Below, one piece after another: positions 6,907 to 13,749 of a DNA stretch of 17,215 bases. The position numbers and the translations under genes are program-made. The DNA is from CAYGBW01 sp964348185 (GTDB lineage Bacteria > Desulfobacterota > BSN033 > WVXP01). Location: contig CAYGBW010000147.1 of the NCBI GenBank assembly GCA_964348185.1, positions 1 to 17,215 on the forward strand, given 5' to 3'. The notes under the pieces were generated by a model that was not told the origin of the DNA, did no database searches, and saw nothing but the letters and a program-made list of their open reading frames with translations. The number at the start of each line of letters is the position of its first letter. Position 1 is the first letter of the stretch.

Positions 6907-7301
6907 TGCTTCGTGAAATGAAACCTCTGAATTGTGACGGGATGGTACCCGTAGTCTGTTGAGGGAATCGGGATTTAGTCGGGACGTGTTTTTATCTCTC
7001 ACAGAGCCCACGGAGGCGCAGAGTTTTTGAGCCGAATCCTTGAGAGGAGGATTCAGCTCAAACGGCCATCCCGCTGTTGCGGGACATGTTTGCTGGCACA
7101 AATGCTTATGCTCCTGAACAGCGCTGGCTTGACTCAGGTTCCAAATGCCACGGTCCCGCCGCGGGAAGAGTTTTGTCTGATTTTTCCTCTCAAAAAATCA
7201 GACAAATTATTCATCTCTGAGACCTCTGCGGACTCGAGCAATCCCGGCAAACAGACGGGAGAGCGGGCGAGAGAAACCATAACAAGGAGACATCTCGAAA
7301 A
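6907..7301 (+). other. Structured non-coding gap between panE and panB
   Basis: No credible gene is seen in these 395 bases; open frames here have no family-like content. Several inverted repeats are present: ACGGG/CCCGT (6937-6952), TGAGC-x-GAATCC with its complement (7028-7060), TCCCGC/GCGGGA (7069-7084) repeated as TCCCG-CC-GCGGGA (7154-7166), and the long stem at 7172-7206. CTCTGCG-like words appear in opposite orientations near the two ends (about 7015-7024 and 7220-7230). It may be a decayed repeat element or a structured leader of panB. I could not identify a convincing panB promoter. Confidence 0.5.
7172..7206. repeat. Perfect 14-bp inverted repeat upstream of panB
   Basis: TTTGTCTGATTTTT (7172-7185) and its exact complement (7193-7206) are separated by seven bases. 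The stem is AT-rich and followed by TTATTC, so it might act as a weak terminator for panE in either direction or be the end of a repeat element. It lies 95 nt before the panB start. Confidence 0.6.
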
Positions 7302-8135
7302 ATGGACAGGAAGAAAATCACCATCCCAGACATCCAAGAAAAGAAGAGGGAGGGCAAGAAGATCACCATGCTCACCGCGTACGACTATCCCACGGCCCTC
7401 CTGGTCGACCGGGCAGAGATTGATATGATTCTTGTGGGGGACTCTGTGGGCATGGTGGTCCTGGGCTATGAGACGACGGTCCCTGTAACTATGGAGGAGA
7501 TGATCCATCACACAAAAGCGGTGACCCGGGGGGCCCGATTTGCCCTGGTTGTGGGTGACATGCCCTTCATGTCGTACAACACCTCTGTGGAGGAGGCCAT
7601 CGCCAACGCGGGCCGTTTTATCAAGGAGGCAGGGGCCGATGCGGTTAAGCTTGAGGGGGGAAGAAACGTAGAAACCGTTGTTCAGGCCATTGTGAGAGCG
7701 GGGATTTCTGTCATGGGTCACATCGGCCTCACGCCTCAGACAATCGCTCAACTCGGAGGATTTAGGGTTCAGGGCAAGACCGGAGAAGCCGCGAAAAAGA
7801 TCATCGACGATGCCAAGGCCCTGGAGCGGGCCGGAGCATTCTCCATTGTTCTGGAGGCGATACCGGCGGAGATCGCCCGGCGAATCACCGAGACTGTCAC
7901 CATCCCCACAATCGGTATTGGAGCTGGAATCGAGTGCGACGGTCAGGTCCTGGTGTATCAGGACATGATCGGTCTCTTTGACCGGTTCGTGCCCAAATTC
8001 GTCAAGCAATACAGCCGGGTGGGCGACATCATGCTCGATTCATTCAAACAGTTCAAGGAGGAGGTGGAGAAAGGGATCTTCCCGGGCGAGGAGCACAGCT
8101 TTGGGATTGAGGAAGAAGAGTTAGAAAGGATTTAG
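7302..8135 (+). CDS. panB: 3-methyl-2-oxobutanoate hydroxymethyltransferase
   Basis: Transfers a hydroxymethyl group from methylene-tetrahydrofolate to 2-ketoisovalerate, giving ketopantoate, the substrate of PanE. The 277-aa length is normal. Family motifs are present in order: TMLTAYDYPTALLVD (22-36), the metal-binding aspartate in LVGDSVGMV (D47), the second in VVGDMPFMSY (D86), VKLEGG (116-120, with E118), GHIGLTPQ and the glutamate-containing VLEAIPAEIA strand, and GIGAGIECDGQVLV. The ATG has AAGGAG 12 nt upstream, a longish spacing. It lies downstream of panE on the same strand but after a 395-nt repeat-rich gap, so it may be transcribed separately. The C-terminal tail (about 255-277) is acidic and not conserved. 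panC and panD are not in the window. Confidence 0.96.
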   Translation: MDRKKITIPDIQEKKREGKKITMLTAYDYPTALLVDRAEIDMILVGDSVGMVVLGYETTVPVTMEEMIHHTKAVTRGARFALVVGDMPFMSYNTSVEEAIANAGRFIKEAGADAVKLEGGRNVETVVQAIVRAGISVMGHIGLTPQTIAQLGGFRVQGKTGEAAKKIIDDAKALERAGAFSIVLEAIPAEIARRITETVTIPTIGIGAGIECDGQVLVYQDMIGLFDRFVPKFVKQYSRVGDIMLDSFKQFKEEVEKGIFPGEEHSFGIEEEELERI

Positions 8136-8146
8136 GGGGCCGGGTT

Positions 8147-8191
8147 GAAGCCGATGGGCTTTCGAATGAGAGGGTCCGAGTCCCCATCTCA
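8147..8191. terminator. Possible bidirectional hairpins between convergent genes
   Basis: Between the panB stop and the stop of the convergent minus-strand gene, AAGCC/GGCTT (8148-8161) and TGAGAGGG with CCC-CA-TCTCA (8167-8191) can fold. No clear T-run follows either hairpin, so terminator activity is a guess from the convergent layout. Confidence 0.3.
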
Positions 8192-9082
8192 TGGTTCCAA
8201 GAGCGTTGGCAGCAAGTCGATAACGATCTCCTTTTTGATGGACCAGAGCTCCGCCATGGTTTCCCGAACGCTTTCCCACGGAATCCCCGGTGTGCTGGCC
8301 GAGGTTTTCAGTGTTTCAAGAAGCTCTCCGGTCTTTTTCAACCCCATCATGTCGCCCATGACTTTCTGGACTTTTTTCCAATCCGGGTTCGAACTCTTCA
8401 TCTCAGCGCTCAGGTCGGCCATCAGCTGGTCAACGGCCTCCTCCCGGGCCGAAGCAGACAAATGCTGCTTGGTGACAAGATTATAGCTGGGGTCGATCTT
8501 CTGGTCCATCATACCTCCTAGATCAGGGGAGGCTTGGAAGACTTGTCCTTTCCCCTTATCGTCGGTTGCTACCAGGGTCTTTTCAACGAGACTCTCTATC
8601 AGGGACTCTACCTGGGTCTCGTCCTGAGTGCCCTCTTCAGTGGATGTAAAAAAGAGTTCTCTTATCCTCTGATCGGCGGATGAACCGTCGTCCGGCGCCT
8701 TGGAGCGTGCCCCCGTTTTTTCCAGGATCTCCTCAACCTTATCGAGATCCGCCTTGAACCCCCGGATCGCCCCCTGAGTGACGACGTACTGGCTCCACAT
8801 CTCGGCGCCTCGCTTGACGAATTCCAGCTGCTCGAACTCTTTGAGGCCCTTCTTGTTCCCCTTATGGGCGAGAAAATCCCTTATCTCGGCGACCCATTTC
8901 TTGACTTTGGGATGATCCGGGGCAACCGTTCCCACATTGCTACGGATGGACTCCAGATCTTCGAGAAGCAGATCTGCCTCATTCCTCATTGAAAAGTCCT
9001 CCCGCTCCTGACGGCCTGCCTGAGGGGTTATCGATGGGACAGTAACCTGAGACGTCCCTTCAGTTCCATCCCTCTCTTCCAT
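8189..9082 (-). CDS. Hypothetical soluble helical protein downstream of dppC
   Basis: No family recognised. The 297-aa product has no signal peptide or membrane segment and is highly charged, with a disordered-looking acidic/Ser-Thr-rich N-terminus (1-33) and a Gly/Asp/Ser-rich linker (about 127-160). Two helical stretches look related to each other: residues 38-75 (DLESIRSN...APDHPKVKKW) and 219-252 (DLSAEMKSSNPDWKKVQKV), hinting at an internal duplication. A TTG at 9091 is in frame and close to GAAGGGA; the ATG at 9082 is preferred because it is the commoner start codon. It begins about 50 nt after dppC on the same strand, so it may be the last gene of that operon, in the place where transporter ATPases would be expected. 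It is not an ATPase: no Walker A or B motif is seen. Base use and ORF integrity suggest a real gene. No function is proposed. Confidence 0.8.
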   Translation of the reverse strand: MEERDGTEGTSQVTVPSITPQAGRQEREDFSMRNEADLLLEDLESIRSNVGTVAPDHPKVKKWVAEIRDFLAHKGNKKGLKEFEQLEFVKRGAEMWSQYVVTQGAIRGFKADLDKVEEILEKTGARSKAPDDGSSADQRIRELFFTSTEEGTQDETQVESLIESLVEKTLVATDDKGKGQVFQASPDLGGMMDQKIDPSYNLVTKQHLSASAREEAVDQLMADLSAEMKSSNPDWKKVQKVMGDMMGLKKTGELLETLKTSASTPGIPWESVRETMAELWSIKKEIVIDLLPTLLEP

Positions 9083-9133
9083 TATCGTCAAAAAATCCCT
9101 TCCCCTTAATAGAAGATTGCATGGCCCAGAGAT

Positions 9134-9958
9134 CTACCTCGCCCGCACCATCTTCGGATCTAGCGTATCTCGGAGCCCATCGCCGAGAAGATTGAATCCC
9201 AAAACGGCCAGGGCAATGGCCAGACCTGGAAAAATAGCCATTCCCGGTGAGGTACCCATGAACGTCTGGGCCTCCTGGAGCATCTGTCCCCAGCTCGCTG
9301 TTGGCGGCTGCGTTCCTAGCCCCAAATAGCTCAGACCGGCCTCGGCGAGTATGGCCACGGCAAACTGAACGGTTCCCTGAACAATCAGGGGAGCCATAAT
9401 GTTCGGAAGGACGTGCCGAAAAGTCGTGGAAAAATCGCTTCGACCTGATGCTCTTGCCGCTGTTATGTAGTCCAACTCCCAGACACTCAAAGCACTGGCC
9501 CGTGTCAGCCTGGCAAAAATGGGAATGTAGAAGATGCCAATGGCCACCATAGAGTTGATGATGCCCGGCCCAAAAACGGACGTGATGAGAATGGCCGACA
9601 GGACCGCGGGGAATCCGTAGAGAAGATCAGACAAGCGCATGACCACCTCGTCCAGAATTCCCCGGTAGTATCCGGCCAGAGAGCCGAGGAGGACCCCGAA
9701 ACCCATACCGATACTCACGGCCACCAGGCCCACGACGATGGAATTGACCGCTCCCTGGAGGATACGGCTGAAAATGTCCCGGCCATAATGGTCGGTTCCC
9801 AACCAGTGTGCCCTGCTGGGACCCTGAAGGCGGTGGCGGATGTCCATGAGGGTCGGATCATAAGGGGTATACACCAGGCTTATGAGTGCCCCGGCAATAA
9901 TAATCGAGGAGATGACAAATCCAATGGAGAAGTTTCTGTTCCTGAGGAATCTTTTCAA
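9134..9958 (-). CDS. dppC: Dipeptide/oligopeptide ABC transporter permease, DppC type
   Basis: One of two inner-membrane permease subunits of a family-5 peptide importer. The 274-aa protein has an N-terminal membrane helix (about 10-30), then the OppC/DppC signature HWLGTDHYGRDIFSRI (51-66), five further hydrophobic segments, and the EAA cytoplasmic loop ELDYITAARASGRSD...HVLPN (161-187) that contacts the ATPase. It ends with LGDGLRDTLDPK, typical of DppC. Only a TTG start (9958) is available: an in-frame stop lies just upstream and no ATG follows before the conserved region. The dppB stop is 4 nt before it, so translation is probably coupled. The substrate could be dipeptides, oligopeptides or, as in related systems, nickel or glutathione; sequence alone cannot decide. 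Confidence 0.92.
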   Translation of the reverse strand: MKRFLRNRNFSIGFVISSIIIAGALISLVYTPYDPTLMDIRHRLQGPSRAHWLGTDHYGRDIFSRILQGAVNSIVVGLVAVSIGMGFGVLLGSLAGYYRGILDEVVMRLSDLLYGFPAVLSAILITSVFGPGIINSMVAIGIFYIPIFARLTRASALSVWELDYITAARASGRSDFSTTFRHVLPNIMAPLIVQGTVQFAVAILAEAGLSYLGLGTQPPTASWGQMLQEAQTFMGTSPGMAIFPGLAIALAVLGFNLLGDGLRDTLDPKMVRAR

Positions 9959-9962
9959 GTTC

Positions 9963-10907
9963 TCACTCTAAGCGAATCCTGGGATCCAGGAAGGCATACG
10001 TCAGATCAACGAGAAAATTGACGATCACAATCACACAGGCGATAAAAAGGACAACCGCCTGAACCACGGGAAGGTCCCGTTGGTTGATAGCGAGGTAGAC
10101 TAATCGGCCGAGGCCCGGGAGAAAGAAAACCTGTTCGATGATGATGGCTCCGGCCATGAGTTGTCCGATCTGAAGACCCAAGATCGTCAAAACCGGAATC
10201 ACGGCATTCCGAAAGGCGTGCTTGTAGATGACCGCCCGTTCCTTGAGGCCCTTGCTCCTGGCCGTTCGGACGTAGTCTTCCCGAAGGACCTCGAGGAGCG
10301 ATGAACGGGTCAACCGGGTTAGGACAGCGGCCCGGATCAATCCGAGGGCGACGGCAGGCAGTAGCAGGCTCTTCAGGGAGCCCCAAAAGCTTTTTGACCA
10401 GCCGGGAAAGCCACCGGATGCAAACCAATGGAGGTGAACCGCAAAGAGGAGAATCAGGAGGAGACCCGCCCAGAAGGCGGGGATGGCAAGCCCAATTTGG
10501 GAAAAAACCATGACACCGTAGTCTCCCGGCCGGTTCTGATGGATCGAAGCATAGATTCCCATGGGGATGGAAATCACCACAGAGAGCAAGACCGCCATCA
10601 AGGTGAGGGGCCCTGTGACCGCGAGTCGCTGAATGACAAGTCCCGCAATCGGCACCCCATAGTTGATGGACAGTCCCATGTCTCCCCGAAGGAGGTGACC
10701 GATCCAGCTCACGTACTGGACGATGAGGGGTCGATCCAGTCCGAGTTGCTCTCGTAGCGCGGCCACCGCCTCTGGGGTTGCCTGAAGACCCAAAATGATC
10801 TGAGCGGGATCTCCGGGGATGATTCGCATCACCACAAAGATTACGATGGATACGAGCAGAAGAGTCAGAATCAAAACGATGAGTCGCTTGATGAGATAGG
10901 CGGTCAT
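9963..10907 (-). CDS. dppB: Dipeptide/oligopeptide ABC transporter permease, DppB type
   Basis: Partner permease of DppC in the inner membrane. The 314-aa length and the order of features fit the DppB/OppB family: an N-terminal membrane helix with the signature KRLIVLILTLLLVSIVIF (about 7-24), RIIPGDPAQIILG, the periplasmic loop LREQLGLDRPLIVQY (51-65), GDMGLS, further membrane helices between 100 and 300, the EAA loop REDYVRTARSKG...HAFRN (209-234), and a DPRIRL end typical of DppB. The start ATG has little ribosome-site similarity, so expression may depend on read-through from dppA, 86 nt upstream. It overlaps nothing and is separated from dppC by only 4 nt. Confidence 0.93.
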   Translation of the reverse strand: MTAYLIKRLIVLILTLLLVSIVIFVVMRIIPGDPAQIILGLQATPEAVAALREQLGLDRPLIVQYVSWIGHLLRGDMGLSINYGVPIAGLVIQRLAVTGPLTLMAVLLSVVISIPMGIYASIHQNRPGDYGVMVFSQIGLAIPAFWAGLLLILLFAVHLHWFASGGFPGWSKSFWGSLKSLLLPAVALGLIRAAVLTRLTRSSLLEVLREDYVRTARSKGLKERAVIYKHAFRNAVIPVLTILGLQIGQLMAGAIIIEQVFFLPGLGRLVYLAINQRDLPVVQAVVLFIACVIVIVNFLVDLTYAFLDPRIRLE

Positions 10908-10923
10908 ATGAGAAGCAAAACGA

Positions 10924-10955
10924 GGCGGCCCGTAAGCTATACTCCTACGGCCGCC
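10924..10955 (-). terminator. Stem-loop between dppA and dppB
   Basis: GGCGGCC-CGTA and TACGGCCGCC pair with a single bulge around an 11-nt loop. On the minus strand the stem is followed by TCGTTTTGC, a short T tract, so it may be a leaky terminator or an mRNA 3'-end protector. Such hairpins commonly allow more binding protein than permease to be made. Pairing is seen; function is inferred. Confidence 0.55.
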
Positions 10956-10993
10956 CCTGGATATTCCTGTTTCTCAGATCGTTGTGACCCGAA

Positions 10994-12502
10994 TTATCTG
11001 GCGATCCACACCTCGGTAACGTCATGGGCAATGGCTGGATAGTCTTTCCACCATCCCATGACTTCCTTTTTCATGGCCGGCAAGCTGGGAGCCTCAAAGA
11101 GAAAACCGTTCACCGCATCATCGGCCAGAATAAACTGTGCCACAGCGTAGAGCTTCTTCTGCTCCTCTGGATCCACAGATCCCCTGGCCCTCTTGATGAC
11201 CTCCTGGAATCTCGGGTTGTCGTAGCGGAAATAGTACTCTGGATTGGTATAGATACCGATGTCAAAGGCTTCGACATGGCCGATAACGGTCAGATCGTAG
11301 TCAGCGTTGCGGTAGACCCGGTCGATCCACTGTCCCCATTCGATCAGCTCTATTTTCAGATTGATTCCCACTTTTTTGAACAGATCGGCGATGATCTCCC
11401 CACTCCGCTTGGAGTAGTCGTAGCGAGGGGGGAGTTTGATGACCGCATCGAAGCCGCTTGGATATCCCGCCTCTGCCAACAGTTGCTTGGCTCTTTCCGG
11501 ATCATAGGGATACATCCACGTCAGGTCCACATAGTTCGGGTTGATCGGGGACATGTGGGATCCAATGGGGGTCCCGTAACCAAACATGGCGCCATCGATG
11601 ATAGCCCTGCGGTCGATGGCATATGCCATGGCACGGCGGACGCGCACGTCGCTAAAAGGCTTCCGTGAGTTGTTGGTCGACATGATCACATCCCCTGTCG
11701 TTACGCCGGGGTACACCTTGAATCGGGGGTCCCTCTCAAATTCTACGGCTGTTTCCGGGCTGGCGAGATAGCCAATCACATCGATATCTCCGGCCATAAG
11801 GGCCGCATTTCTGGCGGGAGGCGTATCGATGAACGTGAAGACCACCTCATCAAGATAGGGAACGCCCTCTCGATAGTATTCTCCGAATTTGACGAGGGTG
11901 ACCCGGTCTCCCTTGATCCACTCTTTGAAGGCGAAGGGTCCTGTTCCTACGGGGTGGGTTTTCATGTCAGGCTGTATCCCCTTGGGCAGGATCACCGAGT
12001 CTCCCCTGGCCAGGTCATAGAAAAACATGGAATCGACAGAGTCCAGGGTGATCCTGACGGTGTAGTCATCGATTACTTCAACACGCTTGATTCCCTTGTA
12101 GTATTCCTTATGGGTTTTGGTTTTGTTCTCTGGATCCCTGGCCAGGTCCAGGGTGTATTTCACATCAGCAGCCGTAAAGGGCTGGCCATTGTGAAACTTT
12201 ACCCCCTTCTGGAGTCCAAAGGTGTAGGCCGTCCCATCCTCGGAAATGGTCCAGCTTTTGGCCAGAGCAGGGATGATCTTGCCGTCACGATTGAACTTCA
12301 CCAACCCCTCAAAGAGGTTGTTGTAGACCACACGGTCGATAATGGCCGAAGGGTTTGTTGTCGGATCAAGGCCCGGGGGCTCTCCCTCCAGCGCCACCCT
12401 GAGGCTTCCGCCGTAGATGGGCTTTTGCTCGGCCTGAGCCACTCCCACAGCTGCGGCCAGCAGCAGAAAAACGACAAACAATAGCGGTTTTGATCTTGTC
12501 AT
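10994..12502 (-). CDS. dppA: Peptide-binding periplasmic protein, ABC family 5 (DppA type)
   Basis: Substrate-binding protein delivering peptides to the DppBC permease. The 502-aa product starts with a Sec signal peptide: basic MTRSK, a hydrophobic core at 7-21 and a likely cut after AQA (24/25). No lipobox cysteine is seen, so it should be a soluble periplasmic protein rather than a lipoprotein. The mature N-terminus YGGSLRVALEGEPPGLDP, the middle KFHNGQPFTAADVKYTLD, VRRAMAYAIDRRAI and ERAKQLLAEAGYPSGFD are standard SBP_bac_5 segments. A strong GGAGGAGG lies before the ATG and a good promoter about 140 nt upstream. The substrate is uncertain; the nearby peptidases favour peptides. Confidence 0.93.
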   Translation of the reverse strand: MTRSKPLLFVVFLLLAAAVGVAQAEQKPIYGGSLRVALEGEPPGLDPTTNPSAIIDRVVYNNLFEGLVKFNRDGKIIPALAKSWTISEDGTAYTFGLQKGVKFHNGQPFTAADVKYTLDLARDPENKTKTHKEYYKGIKRVEVIDDYTVRITLDSVDSMFFYDLARGDSVILPKGIQPDMKTHPVGTGPFAFKEWIKGDRVTLVKFGEYYREGVPYLDEVVFTFIDTPPARNAALMAGDIDVIGYLASPETAVEFERDPRFKVYPGVTTGDVIMSTNNSRKPFSDVRVRRAMAYAIDRRAIIDGAMFGYGTPIGSHMSPINPNYVDLTWMYPYDPERAKQLLAEAGYPSGFDAVIKLPPRYDYSKRSGEIIADLFKKVGINLKIELIEWGQWIDRVYRNADYDLTVIGHVEAFDIGIYTNPEYYFRYDNPRFQEVIKRARGSVDPEEQKKLYAVAQFILADDAVNGFLFEAPSLPAMKKEVMGWWKDYPAIAHDVTEVWIAR

Positions 12503-12558
12503 CGCACACCTCCTCCTTCCCTACCTAATTGTTTCATCGGTCTTGTGATGGACGACAA

Positions 12559-12603
12559 AGGGGATTTCACATCCAATACTCCCACGAGGCCTCAGGATCC
12601 CCT
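12559..12603 (-). promoter_or_regulatory. Possible long-range stem in the dppA leader
   Basis: In the ~136-nt untranslated region before dppA, AGGGGAT (12603-12597) can pair with ATCCCCT (12565-12559). Competing short pairings also exist. No known riboswitch was recognised; this is a weak structural observation only. Confidence 0.25.
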
Positions 12604-12644
12604 AAAGCCTGGAGCAACCTCCTTGGGGGTGAATCTGAAAGGAG

Positions 12645-12672
12645 AGTATAGGCCTTTTAGATCATAAGTCAA
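12645..12672 (-). promoter_or_regulatory. Sigma70-type promoter of the dpp operon
   Basis: On the minus strand -35 TTGACT (12672-12667), 16-nt spacer, -10 TATACT (12650-12645), each one base from consensus. It points toward dppA and predicts a leader of about 136 nt. It is back to back with the plus-strand promoter at 12726-12755. Confidence 0.75.
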
Positions 12673-12725
12673 GGGAAAACGACAATTCGGCAGAGCAGAC
12701 CCCTCCCACCCGCCACACCCCAAGC

Positions 12726-12755
12726 TTGACGCCCGTAGTGGGGCTAGCGTATCAT
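12726..12755 (+). promoter_or_regulatory. Promoter predicting a leaderless MBL-hydrolase mRNA
   Basis: -35 TTGACG (12726-12731), 18-nt spacer, -10 TATCAT (12750-12755). The expected start point, about seven bases after the -10, falls on or next to the A of the ATG at 12762, so the transcript would have almost no leader. Confidence 0.6.
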
Positions 12756-12761
12756 AGGGGC

Positions 12762-13571
12762 ATGACTTTCCAAGTCCAGATTCTTGGTGTGGGGGATTAT
12801 TTCACGGAGATCCACAACTACAGCAGCTTTGTCATTCATGCCGATGGAGTGTTCACCCTGGTCGACTGTCCCGAGGGTCTCCCAAAAATCCTTTACGAGG
12901 CGAATCAGGTGGCCGACATCGGCGCTCGAATCGAAGAAATCAACCACATCATTTTGACCCATCTCCACGGAGATCATTCAAACGGCCTCGAGGGACTGGC
13001 CTTCTTGAAGATGTTTTTCCAGGGCGGAAGGAAGCCATTTTTGTACTCGATTCGGGACGTCCTCAAGGATCTCTGGCCGCAAAAACTCAGGGCAGCGATG
13101 AAACGGCTCTACCTCGGTCCTTCAGAAAGGATCGGCTCTCTGTCAGTCAGGGAACTGAGGAAGGAGTGCGACAAGGCGAGACTTGAGGACTACTTTATCC
13201 CCATCCCCCTCGAGTTCAATCAGATCAACCGGGTCAACAACCTGGAGGTGGAAATTCGGTATGTGAAACACCATATTCCCACTTTTGCTTTGAGGGTACA
13301 TTACAAGGGGAAGACCCTGGGATACTCGGGGGATACCTTTTTCGATCCCGCTCTGATCGCGTTTCTCCAGGATTGCGACATGATCATCCACGAATGCGAT
13401 ATGTTGCAAAGCACCCCACACCAGGGCATCCACACCGATTACTGCGAGCTTCTCGGACTCCCAGAATCTGTCAAGGAAAAGACCTTTCTGATTCACTACG
13501 CCGACAAGGCGGCGCAGCAGGGCTCGGAACTAAAGCTCCTCCTAGAGGGTCATGTCTATGACATTACATAG
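12762..13571 (+). CDS. Metallo-beta-lactamase-fold hydrolase (RNase Z-like)
   Basis: A predicted di-zinc hydrolase of the MBL superfamily, 269 aa and soluble. Seen: a first strand QILGVGDYF, the aspartate in TLVDCPEG, the metal motif HLHGDH (67-72) within ILTHLHGDHSNGLEG, a later histidine in VKHHIPTFAL, the bridging aspartate in YSGDTFFD, then HECD and a C-terminal FLIHYAD that supplies the last histidine. The layout (H, GDT, HECD, IHYA) resembles the RNase Z/ElaC and phosphodiesterase branch more than beta-lactamases or glyoxalase II, but the RNase Z exosite arm is not obvious, so a specific substrate is not assigned. The ATG at 12762 is chosen over an in-frame TTG at 12726, which overlaps the promoter -35. 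There is no usable ribosome site, in line with leaderless expression. It is divergent from dppA and upstream of the peptidase genes. Confidence 0.85.
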   Translation: MTFQVQILGVGDYFTEIHNYSSFVIHADGVFTLVDCPEGLPKILYEANQVADIGARIEEINHIILTHLHGDHSNGLEGLAFLKMFFQGGRKPFLYSIRDVLKDLWPQKLRAAMKRLYLGPSERIGSLSVRELRKECDKARLEDYFIPIPLEFNQINRVNNLEVEIRYVKHHIPTFALRVHYKGKTLGYSGDTFFDPALIAFLQDCDMIIHECDMLQSTPHQGIHTDYCELLGLPESVKEKTFLIHYADKAAQQGSELKLLLEGHVYDIT

Positions 13572-13594
13572 CTTTGTGCACGAAGACTTCAAAC

Positions 13595-13710
13595 GGAACA
13601 TTGGAGTACTGGAATGGTGGAGTAATGGGTCAAGAGAATAAAACTCTTTCAAGAAAGGTTCTCCACCTTTTCCTCCCCATGATTGCATTATTCCAATGTT
13701 CCATCATTCC
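13595..13710. repeat. Imperfect inverted-repeat element between the MBL and M20 genes
   Basis: The left part (from GGAACATTGGAGTACTGGAATGG) and the right part (ending ATTCCAATGTTCCATCATTCC) are imperfect complements built of GGAAT/ATTCC words. They enclose a short middle with AACTCTTTC and GAAAGGTT, which can also pair partly. The structure resembles dispersed MITE-like repeats. A small open frame across it (13574-13780) has no coding character. The element fills most of the 178-nt gap before the M20 gene. Confidence 0.55.
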
Positions 13711-13749
13711 GTCTGATTTTGCACTTTGGGTGGGAAGGAGCAGCGTAGG

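Noticed and set aside
7027..7428. 133-aa plus-strand frame before panB
   Set aside because: Overlaps the panB start and is made of hairpin-rich intergenic sequence; no coding character.
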